A stretch of 64,000 nt of DNA from Pyxicephalus adspersus (GCF_032062135.1 NC_092866.1:25506065-25570064), one strand, 5' to 3'. Shown: positions 46,564-57,697, counted from the stretch's first letter. Translations and numbers: made by a program. Notes: generated by a model not told the origin, from the letters alone.

Positions 46564-46639
46564 TATGAGTCATGGGAAGAGATGGCACTGTCTCTGTAAC
46601 AGGACTAGATCCCTGGCTGTACCTCTTTATGCTTACTTG

Positions 46640-47035
46640 ATTACCTATCTACTTTCAATACATGTCCTTAGGATAACTAATAGAATATGTATACCCTGAT
46701 AAATAGGAGTATCACTACTTTATTGTATTTGGATATCTCTATTTACTCTACTTAGTACTTCATTACTTCTATTACTCTATTTCATCCTACCTATTTTTAT
46801 GCTTTTATAACTTGTTTATAGAGGTTCCTTACATTTTTATATGCTTTGCAAATTTGCTTTGGATAGTTCTTGTATTTAGGTTATGTTGGATGTATGATAT
46901 TCTGTTTGGTATTATTTTACTATGTGATTTAGGGCTCAAAATGATATTTTGCATTGCATATCCTTACTACCATTGAGGAAGCCTGTTTTTGCAAAATGCA
47001 TCTGAAATTACTAAAATGACTGTGATCATACGTTG
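46640..47035 (+). mobile_element. Possible PLE terminal fragment with decayed hammerhead-like motif
   Basis: TTGAGGAAGCCTGTTTTTGC, then AAAATGCAT (46973-47001), aligns with the hammerhead-like core at 59625-59653 but has lost the C of CTGAGGA and the G of GAAA. The preceding AT-rich text resembles the sequence before the 59.6 kb motif only in style. Low confidence. Confidence 0.3.
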
Positions 47036-47089
47036 GCCAAAAAACCTAACCTAACGCTAACTAATGTAAAAAAAAATTCCTTCATCAAA

Positions 47090-48590
47090 TCTTATATAAA
47101 ATGGTATATAACCTTTTTATACAGAGTAATTATTTTTTTATGTAGAGACTTCTTCCCTTCTGTCTTTAAAACTGCAGCAGAAAAGACTGCTTTAGATATT
47201 GCAGCTTGACATTGCATGCCATTATTAAGTCTACAATCTTCCAGAACCGCCTGATCCTTTTCATTTCTGACTCCCCCTAGACAGTATGAAGCATTCTTGA
47301 TGTTAGCCTCCAAAGTGCATAACTTTACATTTATCTATATTAAAAGTCATGTGCCACTTGGCTGCCCAATCAAACAGTACATCCAGGTCTGCTTGTAGAT
47401 TATAGACATCCTGTATGGACTTAATTTCATTACATAGTTTGGTGTCATCTGCAAACACAGAAATGGTACTTTTAATCCCAAACTCTATATCATTTAGGCT
47501 GGGTCTACACGGACGTTTTTTTTAAAAACACATGTAAATTTTACTACTGTGTTTATATGTGTTTTTATGCACTTTTATTAGCATTTTAAAGCTTGCCTTT
47601 AAAATGCTGGAAAACAACTATACCGCATTTTTTGCGTTTTTTCTGCGTTTTTAACGCATTTACATTTCAAGTGCTTATAAACGTAGGAAAACGTCTCATT
47701 AAAATCAATTTTCTTGCATTTTTCAGCGTAAACCCCGCATTTTACTTTCTTAAAAATTGCAAGCAACGCTAGAGATAGCGCTCATAAACATGCCTCAAGG
47801 AAATGTAGATTGGTGGTGTAGATTAGCCCATTGGAATGCATGAGAATTTCAAACATGGGCTTTTAAAGCCTCAGGTTAAATGCTGGGAAAATGTCCATGA
47901 AGAGTAAGCCTTATAAAGATGTTAAACAGTAAAGGTCCCCTACACTAAACCCTGGGGTACACTACTAATAACCTTAGACTAGGCAGAGAACGAATCATTA
48001 ATTACTACTCCCTGGATGCAGTCTTTAAGCCAGTTCTCTATCCATTTACAGATTTATTTTTCCAAGCCTATACACCATAATTTACATATTACTAGTCTGT
48101 GGGGTATGGTGTCAAATGCTTTAGCAAAGTCCAAGTACACTATATCAACTGATGTTCCACTGTCTACCTGTTTACTTACTTCCTCATAAAAAGGGAGTAA
48201 ATTTGATTGACAACTTCGGACTTCCTTGAATCCATGCTAACACTTATAATAATATTTTCTCCTCCTAAACTCTTTAGGACCTTTCCAACGATGGATGTTA
48301 AATTTATCGGTCTGTAGTTACCTGGTAATACCTTTGCTCCCTTTTTGAAGATAGGAATCACATTGGCCTTACGCTAATCCATTGGTACCATGCTAGTGAT
48401 TAAAAAGTCCTAAAAATGGCTTTGAAATAACTGAGCACAGCTCTTGGAGGGCACAGGAATGTAATCCATCAGGTCCTGGTGCTTTGTCAACGTTTATTTT
48501 GTCCAACTGTTCCGGCTCCTTAAAGGGCTTTCAGAACAGGGTTGATCCTTGATGCCTATATTTCCTTTTTTGAAGCACAAAAACCATTCA
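47090..48590 (-). pseudogene. CR1 LINE reverse transcriptase remnant, split by a MITE
   Basis: Read on the minus strand from 48590. LDKINVDKAPGPDGLHS, LQELCSVISKPF (about 48420-48510), an IPIFKKGAKVLPGNYRPINL run (48300-48360), EEVSKQVDSGTSVDIVYLDF and AKAFDTIPHRLV (about 48090-48185) are CR1 reverse transcriptase motifs in order. SVPQGLV follows, and then the frame is interrupted by the MITE at 47497-47910. On the far side it continues NDIELGIKSTISVFADDTKL (47430-47494) with the catalytic FADD box intact, then LFDWAAKWHMTFNIDKCKVM and HFGG near 47310. Numerous stops and frameshifts. It belongs to the same family as 30490-32827 but is a different copy, on the opposite strand. Confidence 0.85.
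47497..47910. mobile_element. Harbinger-like MITE inside CR1 with TTA duplication
   Basis: The left end GGCTGGGTCTACACGGACGT and right end ATGTCCATGAAGAGTAAGCC are imperfect inverted repeats. The trinucleotide TTA flanks both sides (47494-47496 and 47911-47913). Removing the element and one TTA restores the CR1 reading NIFINDIELG across the junction on the minus strand, which confirms the boundaries. A 3-bp TTA duplication is characteristic of PIF/Harbinger-type insertion; no transposase is present. Confidence 0.85.
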
Positions 48591-51484
48591 AAAACTCTTG
48601 TCTGACTCAGATCATTTTCTTTGAAAGCCATCTGAATAATTTGTAATGATTCCAAGGTGTTTTTCCAGCAGGCTGCTATATATACTTTGTAAAGGGTGAT
48701 AGCTACTAGTGACAGGTAATAGTAAGACTAGGGTCCAGAATGGGGAGGTCCAGGAGAACGTGGATAAAGAGCAGGACAAATTGAATGTACAGAAAAAGGA
48801 AGGCAGGGGTGCATAGCTGAATTCAGAAAATGGCTGTTATATATGAATTGCTGTTAACCAGTAGCTAAAAAACAAATGAAAATGAACCTAACATATATTT
48901 TTTTCAACTAGTCCCAAAGTGGTTCCTGGTGAAATAATAATATTAAAGAGTTCTGTTGTATGTTGAGATATTGAAATGTATTTAGACCTTCAAAGTATAT
49001 GTTTTGATAAGGGTGGTTCAGGCAGTTGCCCTGGACCCATAACTCCTAGGAGGCCAATAGCTACATGATGCACATAATCGTTTACACAGGATTAACATTT
49101 TGGAACTATTGGAAGGGCAGATTATTGTAATGAGTGGGCAATGTTTTGGCCTTTTCATTGATTACAAGCAATGTTACACATCTGCGTTATTCAGCATATT
49201 TGGATTTTACCATAAAATAAATCTCTGATGTTAGCTCTGCTTTAGCAATATACTGTTAACGGCTCATAGTTTTTTTCTTTGAAATATTTAATTGCTTCAA
49301 CTATGGTAAATTAAAAATTGGCACAATGAAAAAATCTGCTTATATCAGATGGAAAAAATGAACTGTTACTACCATTTTTTCAGAGCTGCGGGACCTTTAA
49401 GCAGACACTTGCTATAAAAAATAGAAACGAGATTGAAGGAACAAGATCTTTCATAATTTTAATATTTTTCATTACAGACAAGCTGCAGACATAAAATATG
49501 TCTTGCCGGCAATCTTATCTTTTTTTCACTACCAATTAATAAAACCTACAGCACTGAAGTGCCGTCCATGTGTCAGTTCTCTCTGAACTACCTATATTTA
49601 CCCCCTGAAAGTGAATACGTTATCAGGTCCAGGATATCAAAGGAGAAATGGATCAAAGAGTTTTTAATAAGGAACCTGGTGTTTGTAGAACCTTCACTTT
49701 CATGTAGCCTGTTTTGTTCGAATTCAAAATTTTTGGTTTTCCACAAAAGATGACATTTATGAAAACTATTGGTACCAATATTGTCATGTGCAAGCCTTTG
49801 ATTACACGCCATGTACACCTTAGTCAAACAAAAGTACGCCACCTTCTAATGTTTGATGAGCTTTGTTATGTGTTTTCTTTCTTCCTATTTAACTGTTTAT
49901 ATGTCAAACTGAACTGTATGAAGCCTAAAGCTCTAGCAAAACAACTTCAACTGTTTTTTTTTTTAGCTGTAGGTATTGTATACACATTGCAGGAACAACA
50001 AAACTATTTGCCATCATATATGATTTTAAAAATTCTGATTCCACTTATAATATATTATATCACTATAGAATTTGTGAAATACATTGGCCCATACAGAAAT
50101 TTAAAATGAAAGAGAGTATTACTGCATCCTGTTACTTAAAGCACACAATCAGAAATAAAAAGATATTGTTTCCTTTATTACCTTTTTACATTTTAAAATT
50201 CAGCTTAATAATAAAAATATAATGAGCTTGGGTTGGTTTAGGGTACATATATATTTAATTTGCATCACTGTTTCATCTCTAAAACGTAGATGTAAAAATT
50301 TCACACAAGAAATGACAACTATGTATCAAATAAATTTTGCTTCTCCTTTTAAAATTAAAATCTCTCTTTGAAAAAAAGTGGTCAGTTTTATGCTGCCATT
50401 TCAATTTCTTGAATCATACTTACTAGAAGTCTGGAAGGCACAGGGTCTGTACTATGCATCTTTACTAAATATTGTGAATAAATCACGGAGGAAGTGATAA
50501 AAGGTTATATCATCTGTCAAATTATTTTCACTGCCTTTGTCCCTATTTAGAAGATTTTGCTTTTCTTATTTTCTGGGGAAAAAGTCAGACCAAACCAGAA
50601 ATGAATAAAATGTACCCACCCAGAAATAAACAATTATGGTTTTTTGACAGTCGGTAAATTTAAGAGTTTTAATAGTAAAGGTAAAGGTGTGTTACAGAAA
50701 TACTTCAAGCATATAGAAAATATACACATTGAATAATTTGTCAGCCAATAATTTAAAATAGGTTAACCAGGGGCTACTAAGGTTTTACATTCCCCACAAA
50801 TAATGTATACAGTTCCAATTTGGCTGCATTTTCTGCAAATATGTATGAGTTTCTATATCATAGATGAAGATTTTTTAAAATGTTTCCCATTGACCAGTGT
50901 ATCTGGTGGTTTTGTATGATATTGTTATAGAGTTTTCCAATTGGTCTTCCATAAAAGTGCAGTTGTTCCCATTTTTCAATTTGTTAAAATTTAGTAAGGA
51001 GTGTTTTATTTTTAAGTATGTTATAAAAGATGATTATCCCGGTTGTACCTTTGAGAGAGGTGGTGAAATGTAACCATGCTTTAGGTGGTTATTTTATTTC
51101 CTTAGGGGGTTTGAATTTATTGAAGTGTAAAATGTGGATGAAGGTAAATCCCTCAGAAGTTATCAGGTTCAATAAAGCCAAATTATGGAGTATAGAACGA
51201 TTCTGGGCAATGATATTAAGGTCAGAGAAGTTACAACTTGAGGCCTTGTTGTGATAAGATAAATACTAGGATAGTAAGTCAGGCATTAGTTTTTTTATCT
51301 GTGTGTAGTGAACCAGGGATACATTGTTTTTTAATTATTAACAGAAAAATCTGTTCACATGGAAATAGATGCTATTATTTTGTAAAGTAAGTACAAAATT
51401 TGAATATCAGGATTTAGTGAAAAGTAAGGTCACCAGCTTGTTTCTAGCGGAGAGTTAGCTTTCTGTAGTGCACCAGAATTTATC
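48591..51484. other. Long stretch without recognised genes or repeats
   Basis: Frames up to 131 codons occur (49714-50109) without a recognisable domain. The part at 49490-49900 has balanced composition with no repeat trace and may be unique sequence. Confidence 0.4.
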
Positions 51485-51489
51485 AGGTA

Positions 51490-53165
51490 TTATTTATCTG
51501 GTACATACCAGGGTCAGAATGAATTGAAAGCAGACATAGGGCCTGATTTATTAAAGTTCTCCAGGGCTGGAGAGGATACGCTTTTATCAGTGAAGCTGGA
51601 TGATCTAGCAAACTACAATAGACCGGGTCCATGTTGAAAACATTTGCTAACAAATGGCAAATGATTTTAGAAATCCATTTGCTGGATCCGTTTGCTGGAT
51701 CACCCAGTTTCACTGATAAAAGTGTATGTTCACCAGCTTTGGAGAGTTTTGTTTAATTTTTCCCATAGTTTGAGGATGGCATGGCCATGTCCACAGAGTC
51801 AAAAAAATGACTGTTGTTTACCACTTCACCCTGTGAGGAATTGGGGACTTTGCTGCAGATGACTCCCAGGTTGTGGCCCCCTGATACACTGGAGCAAACA
51901 GACTTAAGCGAGGTACAAGGACAACAGAAAAACTCTGAGTTAGGGACAAGCCAAAAGCCAAGAGTAGTATACAGTCAGGAACAGGCTGACAATGGTAACC
52001 AGTAAGGTAGCAAGAATGGAAGTGGCAATTTTTGAGCATAGGGATTTTCAGGTCAAAGGTATCACAATAGGCACTTGCAATCACATGAGATACATAACGA
52101 CACAACAGGCACCTGGGGTCACATGAGGCAACTAAGGATTTCACAAAGTTAAAAAGATCACAGGAAGCTGTTGGATTCACTGGAGCATTTGAGGTCACCA
52201 GAACCACCTGAGGGTAAAAGCAGGCAGTAGCTAAACCATGTGTTTCCATGCTGGGAAATGTTCTCTTGGAACAATACACCTTCCAACATCCAGAAAGGAG
52301 AAGTACAATGGAAAATAGGTCCACAAGAGAGGGTGGTACTGAGTACTGAGAGACTGAGATTTAGTTGCCAGCCTTTCTTGAGTTAAGGAACAGCTGGAAT
52401 TGACTGGCTTCATAGGCATCTAGTCCCTGTGTGAGTAGCTGGTTACAGTCGAAATTCAACTTCAGTCACATACCAGGGTCAGAACCCATTAAAATCAGGC
52501 TTAGCCAGGTTGGGGATCCTCTGTATTGTACCTTGAGGGTTGTGTGGCGAAGGCGAAGAGTCTGAGAAGCCATTTAAGATAAAAAAAGCACTCTGCACGA
52601 AGTGATGGACTTCAATGCAGATGACTCCCAGTTTGGAGATCATCAGACAGCAGCCAGCCATAAAGCTAGGTAGTCAAGCCACAGCTCAGGATGGCAGTGA
52701 TGTAGCCAAGAACAGACTGGAGTTATTATCCAGTAAAACAGCAGAAAGTTGGAATTCAGGAGGACAGGGAGGTCACAGGCATTACAAAAGCGACTTGTGG
52801 CATTCAGGCCTACATGAGGTCACAGGAGGAACTTGGAGTCTTACAAATTTACAGATGTCACAAGAGAAACAATATCAAAGGAGGCACTTGGAGTCACGCA
52901 AGATCACAAGAATGGCAAGAGAGAGTTGGGGTTACAGGAGTTTAAGTGAACATTTGGGTCATTTGAGGCTAACATCAAGCAGAACAAAGGGGGGGGGGGG
53001 GGATAAGCACAGTCTAGCACCACATATCTGAATGATGCACTGCTGTACATTTAAATTGTCCTAGTCAATCAGGACTGCTACATCCTACTTGGTCATGGTA
53101 GCAGCTCTCTGTCAAAAACTATAAATGTTGGCCACTGCTCACTGGAGAGGGGACTTACAATGGAT
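51490..53165 (+). mobile_element. Family G repeat present twice in tandem (copies D and E)
   Basis: ACATACCAGGGTCAGAA occurs at about 51502 and 52468, and GCAGATGACTCCCAG at about 51856 and 52617. The two blocks, about 0.8-1.0 kb apart, are followed by the same style of degenerate internal units (GGCACTTGGAGTCAC, CACATGAGGTCACAGGAGG variants). The first block contains the MITE 51539-51763; the second does not. A G-run (52988-53002) lies in the second block. No coding function seen. Confidence 0.55.
51539..51763. mobile_element. Palindromic MITE (TGATTTATTAAA family), copy 2
   Basis: It starts GGGCCTGATTTATTAAAG and shows the internal pairing ATCAGTGAAGCTGGATGATC with GATCACCCAGTTTCACTGAT, as in copy 1. 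The right end has decayed (GAGAGTTTTGTTTAATTTTT). Confidence 0.75.
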
Positions 53166-54175
53166 TATAAGTACAGCAAGTGTGATTTAAAGGGTTGGCT
53201 GATAGTTATCTGTAAGATTAAAAAGAAACACAACAAAAAAAGGCATAATCTCTGCTAAAAAAGAAAAACACCTAATTTTTAGGGCTTTCTAGGTCATAGC
53301 CACTGTATAATTTGGAAATGTGATGAATGACTTCAGGTTAGCCACTCCCATGGGACCTGTTCTATTTGTAAGCATATGCAAAGTTCTTCTCTGCACTTGT
53401 CCATTAGATCAGAATATTACAAAATATCTTCTAAACCTGTTTCTACAACACTATTTACACTAGGGACATAATAGTCACAAAACAAATCTCTATAAACCGA
53501 ACTATAGCCAAACTGTCTCCTCTGTTCCTACAGATATTTTATAATAAGTACCTAAACAGAGTTTTATTTGGCAAGAAAAAGCTTATCAGGTTTTACTTGT
53601 ATATAACTATAACACAGTTACATATTAAGGTAACAATATTCATTAGCGTAACAATAAACTGATACAGGTTTAAATCATAGCCAGGACTATCATTTGGGAC
53701 TTACCTATTCCCAAAGTTAAACGATTATAAACATACAGCAATGTTTTTTACAAATTGGAAATATTGTTAGACCACTACTTAGAACTAGAGAGCAGTATAT
53801 CCTAACAGAGGAATAACTCAGGCTACACCAAGTGTCACACCACTTCATACATCCAAAAAATATGATTTGTGCAGCCTTCTTTTTTAACCCAATGTGTTTC
53901 ACCAGAGAGCTTGGCTTCCTCAGGGACTTTACATGGCTTGCACACCATGGCTAAATGGTTGAAAAATTTGACTTAATACCAACAAAATATCCTAAGTGTA
54001 ATATTCATATGAGTGTGGGGACAGAGGACATAATATAGTGAATTAAAAAAAAATACATGAGATAGTTACATTCAGAGAATAATATTACTACCAACACTAC
54101 TATTGATCACATATTTCTGTATTCTCTTTATCAAAGAATCTGATATTATAACTTTCTTGTTAAACTTTTGTTCTA
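53166..54175. other. Unrecognised stretch containing a hammerhead-like motif
   Basis: Only the motif at 53889-53927 stands out; the surroundings may be PLE untranslated sequence. Confidence 0.35.
53889..53927 (-). ncRNA. Hammerhead-ribozyme-like core
   Basis: On the minus strand: a CC before CTGAGGA, an extra A, stem II GCCA / TGGT closing AGCTCTC, GAAA, CACATT, then GGG able to pair with the CC before the core. The CTGANGA and GAAA boxes are intact. Stem III (CACATT) has lost the CGCG symmetry seen at 59650. No PLE coding region is adjacent. Confidence 0.4.
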
Positions 54176-54179
54176 CTGT

Positions 54180-54970
54180 GCAGTCACCCAAGAAAGATTT
54201 GAAATGTGGTCTGTGGACTGGCAAACCTCAGTTTAGAGTTAAACTCCAAACAGACCCAGAAGGAATAGGTGGATACATACACCCTCCCTTCTCATTTTCC
54301 ATAGCCAAAGATATAGGTTAAATTTTCTATCCTGGCATGCCTCACTACTGCCGTAAGTGTAGAGCTTTTGACCATACTGAAAGATCCTGTAAGGAAAAAA
54401 ACGTGACATTCTGTAAAATGTATAAGTCTGGTCATGAAGGTAAAGATTGCAAGTCAAAACACTAATGTAATCTCTGTGGAAGTCCTTCGCATCTTTTTAG
54501 GAACTGCCTGCTGCGCAGCAAAAGGTTGTGTGCTAATGTTGCCTCTGACTCCCCAGCTGCCGAGGAACACCAGTCAAGGGTTTTGGACATGGCTGCTGCC
54601 AATCTGGTGGAGGAATTTGTTCCCCCTGTGGAAGAACCAGTACCCAAGCCCAGCCAGTGGCATCTAGTGACAACGTCCCAGGAAGAGACGCTGGCCCTGT
54701 GGAGGAGTCTGCTGGATCCAACATTTTGACCCCATTGACAGACCCGAAGAGCTTCTCAGTCTAGCATCGAAGACTGTAGGACCGTTTTTAAATGCAACTA
54801 TAGTAATCAGAAGTTTAGTGCTTGTGACCAAGGGAACACCTTTGAGAAAATTGATGATTGCTTGGCAGATATACAACATGTGTCAAACTCTGATACTGAT
54901 ATTGTTCTGGATATTATTACTTCAGAGGAGGAGGAGGAGACTGTCGTGAGTGACAATATTGAGAAGTTCC
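54180..54970 (+). pseudogene. Tx1/L1-like LINE ORF1 remnant with three CCHC zinc knuckles
   Basis: The frames read GLWTGKPQFRVKLQTDPEG and GGYIHPPFSFSIAKDIG, then three zinc knuckles: CRKCRAFDHTERSC (54348-54390), CKMYKSGHEGKDC (54414-54453, first Cys spacing altered) and CNLCGSPSHLFRNC (54469-54510). This order is the nucleic-acid-binding C-terminus of Tx1-type ORF1 (gag-like) proteins. A long acidic tail with some stops follows (54526-54960). A TAA at 54319 and a TAA after the second knuckle break the frame. The start of an ORF2 follows immediately, as expected for a LINE. Confidence 0.72.
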
Positions 54971-54979
54971 TTTCTGGAA

Positions 54980-55258
54980 ATGGAGCCTCTTAAGTTTGTC
55001 TCCCTCATTGTGAGGAGCCTAAAAAGCCAGACACGTGGAGCCGCTCAGTTAAATTATTTGTAAGCCTTTACCTGTCAAATCTTTTGCCTCCATGAATGTC
55101 ACGTTGAACATCATCCTAACTATTGTCATCTTAGAGAATCCTGAATACATGGTCCATCGGAGTGGTCTGGAGACAATGGAAACTCTGCATCTGGAGTTGG
55201 TGTATTGATAAAAGAGAATGACATCAGTATTAAATCCTTTGTTGCACAGATCACTTCA
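54980..55258 (+). pseudogene. Tx1/L1-like LINE ORF2 start (endonuclease N-terminus), truncated
   Basis: The ATG at 54980 opens MEPLKFVSLIVRSLKSQTRG, equivalent to the N-R-L start of the apurinic endonuclease. After a TAA come CQIFCLHECHVEHHP (Glu of the Q/HE catalytic box) and, after a TGA, WSGDNGNSASGVGVLIKEND (GVGILI-type strand). All lie in one frame. Coding similarity stops at about 55258, where a Tc1-like element begins. Confidence 0.65.
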
Positions 55259-55271
55259 TATTTGAGTCTAG

Positions 55272-55702
55272 AATACTTTGGTATTCTGAGGAATTATGGT
55301 TGGCTTAATGACTGCAAGTTGCCCAGGTCATGTGTCTGCAAAACATGCCCAAGTCATCACTGCTCCACCAGCATGCTTGACAGTTGGTATGAGGTTTTTG
55401 TGCTCATTTGCTGTGTTTGGTTTTTGCCAAACATGGCACTGTGGCCAAACATCTCCATTTTGGTCTCATCTGTCTTAAAGGGATTGTTCCAAATTGTTCC
55501 AGTTTGTTAACAGGCAATTCTACAAACCTAAACCTAGCTTCCATTGTCTTTTTAGATAGAAGATGCTATCTGTAGGCAACTCTTCCAAACAAGCCATAAT
55601 TGTTCTGTCATTGTATGTAATGTCATGAGCTTTAACAGTTAACATGCTGAGGCCTGTAAAGTATGAAATGTCATCAGCTCCTGGGAAGACTGGCAGCGGT
55701 AA
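55272..55702 (-). pseudogene. Tc1-like transposase remnant
   Basis: On the minus strand the sequence reads, with frame breaks, FGRVAYRxHLLSKKTMEARF-type text. TDETKMEMFGHSAMFGKNQT-like text follows near 55410-55480 (first catalytic Asp region), and then YQLSSMLVEQ-W-cluster text and a TWACFADT-PGQLAVI-type motif near 55290-55350. The nucleotide phrases TTGGTATGAGGTTTTTGTGC and GGCCAAACATCTCCATTTTG are the antisense of this widespread vertebrate Tc1 transposase. The N-terminal side ends near 55702 (CTCCTGGGAAGACTGGCAGC). Neither terminal inverted repeat was found. Confidence 0.65.
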
Positions 55703-56104
55703 TTATTGTTAGGGCTACGGCCCCTGGTAGAGGGGACAGGATCACCCAGGGGGCCAAGTCTAAGTGTCTCCTAGTCTTCACCAGTGCACCCTGCAAGGAG
55801 TGGGCTGCAACCCTGGCCACTGAACTATTCTGCTGCTGGCAGAACACCAGACTGCAGCTCCCTCCCACCAGGGATGAGCAGAAAAGACAGCTTTGGTGTA
55901 GGGACAGTCAAATGTACCAGGTAGGCTGGAGTCTCTGTAAGAAGTGTAAGGGTGGCAGGCCATAAGGGCAGGCAGTTGGCAGGGATCAAAGTTAAGACAG
56001 GTTAAGGGCAAGGCAGGCAGCCGGTGACTAACAATGTCAAGGTCCAAGGTCAAGGCAGGTGGAATAAAAGAAGCAGGGTTGAGTTTAGATATCCAGAAAG
56101 GCAA
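55703..56104 (+). mobile_element. Unclassified dispersed repeat (family G), copy F
   Basis: Purine-rich, with GGCTACGGCCCCTGGTAGAG and repeated GGCAGG/AAGGCAGG words, in the same style as copies C, D and E. Assignment is by composition and short phrases only. Confidence 0.35.
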
Positions 56105-56611
56105 TCAGGTAGAATACAGGGTAAAGGTCTTACCCCTACCACTCCCCACCCCAAAATAATCACACTCTCTAGGAGCAATACCCAAAAATATAACAAGAGA
56201 CACTTTTTAAGCCCCCCTGACACAACAACTCTCCTCCCCTGTCTCGACCAAGGGACCCATAGACCAGTCCTTTTCCAAGATCACCCTAAACCAGTGCAAC
56301 TGGTTTACACTACAAATGAACTACTTGATATTAACCAATACAAGTTTTCCAACATAGAGGACTTTAAAATCTTTAAAATCCTCCAAGAACAAGTAAACAA
56401 AAATGAACACACTTCACAGTCACCCACACCTTATCTGGTTCACCGGGATAAATCCTTTATCACTAAAAGACGTCCAAAATATCCACTAACTTACAATCTA
56501 CATAGACAAACTTTGGTGAATCTAGTTACTAAAGATATCACAGAGCTACATACAAGGAAATTAATACATATTTCCAATATGTGCACCTATTCAGAGCTAA
56601 GCCTTAACTAA
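56105..56611 (+). CDS. Open frame resembling a PLE N-terminal region
   Basis: An uninterrupted frame of about 168 codons from the repeat junction. The part LTYNLHRQTLVNLVTKDITE (about 56485-56545) has the same spacing of hydrophobic residues as LRQNLHIYAFVKQILKEVND of the minus-strand PLE at 9.9 kb, the segment that precedes the IKPxDKGG motif. The frame ends (TAA, 56609-56611) about 40 bases before a family Q insertion, and no reverse transcriptase follows. A hammerhead-like relic occurs 1 kb downstream. Homology to PLEs is suggestive, not shown. Confidence 0.35.
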   Translation, partial: SGRIQGKGLTPTTPHPKIITLSRSNTQKYNKRHFLSPPDTTTLLPCLDQGTHRPVLFQDHPKPVQLVYTTNELLDINQYKFSNIEDFKIFKILQEQVNKNEHTSQSPTPYLVHRDKSFITKRRPKYPLTYNLHRQTLVNLVTKDITELHTRKLIHISNMCTYSELSLN

Positions 56612-56650
56612 TCTCCAAAATATTCGACTAACACTACCTCTATAGTCAAT

Positions 56651-57215
56651 AGTAGTGTTGGTCGAATCGACAGGTATTCGATCGAATAGTGAGATATTGT
56701 TCGGGTGAACAAATGCCCAAACTGAAATCAATGGTGGGAGAATTTGGGTTATTTTTTGGGACTATTAAGGGCAGCAAGAGCAATCAGATTGCTTGTGCAG
56801 CGCTTTACTAGTTGTATGTGTTCTCGGATAGAGTTGTCCTCATTCAACCTCCAGTGCCCCGGGATCGCCTGCAATCACAGCTGTGACCGTAAAGTTCCCA
56901 TGGTCATGTGACCGTGGGAACTGAACTGCAGATAAACTCTGCAGTTCCACTACAATCCCGGGGCACTACAGGTTAATTAACATTTTTCTCACAGTGGATA
57001 AAAAAAGTGTAACAAATGTATCATAATATAACTGTGCTGGAAAGTGTGTTACAGAGCAAAAAATATCATGTCATTGTAGGATAACCTGTAAAAAAAATAG
57101 TTAAATAAACAAAAACACTCAATAATTTATTTAACATTAATTTTTATTTAAAAAAAGTAAAAGTAAATTTTTACTTTTTTTCATTGAACTTTTGCCGTCA
57201 AATCTCGTTTTTTTC
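56651..57215 (+). mobile_element. Family Q repeat, copy 4
   Basis: The left end AGTGTTGGTCGAATCGACAG is present, with the self-complementary ATTCGATCGAAT next to it. The core TGCCCCGGGATCGCCTGCAA, CCCATGGTCATGTGACCGTGGG (a palindromic region) and the tail GTCAAATCTCGTTTTTTTCG match copy 3 at 31376-32198. The right terminus is missing. Confidence 0.6.
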
Positions 57216-57644
57216 GGTCATCCTAATCTCATTTATGTCTATGTGAATATATTTTTCAAATGTGCCCTGGGGGTTTAGTTCTGTAGCCTCCAAGACTCCC
57301 CCATTATTGGCTATCTTTTTTATACACTATTTACTTATCTTTATTCGTTACCTTCCTTCTCCCCTCTTCTGAGCTTACCATGTCTCTTACCCTTCTCTTC
57401 GGGACCTCTTACAGATAGCCCTATTGCTACTCCTATTTGTTGTTCTACACCAAAACATACGCACCTCATGGTTTGAGAAAATGGGTTTTTACCTCATGTG
57501 ATACACTCGTCTGTCTATATACCTAATGTGTGGACACTGTTGGAGGATATGTGTTTTAAAGGACTTTCCTGTCCTCCTAAAAGTTGGTCACATTTCTTGT
57601 CTTTTATGGTTTATATCAAATGTTGTGAATGTATTATTACAAAT

Positions 57645-57672
57645 CCTGTTGAAGCTGCTGTGAAACGCACTG
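57645..57672 (+). ncRNA. Decayed hammerhead-like motif
   Basis: CCTGTTGAAGCTGCTGTGAAACGCACTG keeps the GAAACGC part, but CTGTTGA replaces CTGANGA and stem II is weak. Included because it falls about 1 kb downstream of the PLE-like frame at 56105-56611. Confidence 0.2.
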
Positions 57673-57696
57673 CCTCAGTTTACCCACTATTCCTGG

Positions 57697-57697
<1 letters not shown>

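Noticed and set aside
49714..50109. 131-codon plus-strand frame
   Set aside because: Hydrophobic, AT-driven composition and no recognisable family; cannot be distinguished from chance in AT-rich DNA.
51818..52324. 168-codon minus-strand frame
   Set aside because: It lies entirely within the noncoding family G repeat and has no recognisable domain; the neighbouring tandem copy does not preserve it.
52615..53031. 138-codon frame on the plus strand
   Set aside because: It is within the second family G copy and its interior is made of degenerate GGCACTTGGAGTCAC-type units; not conserved as protein.
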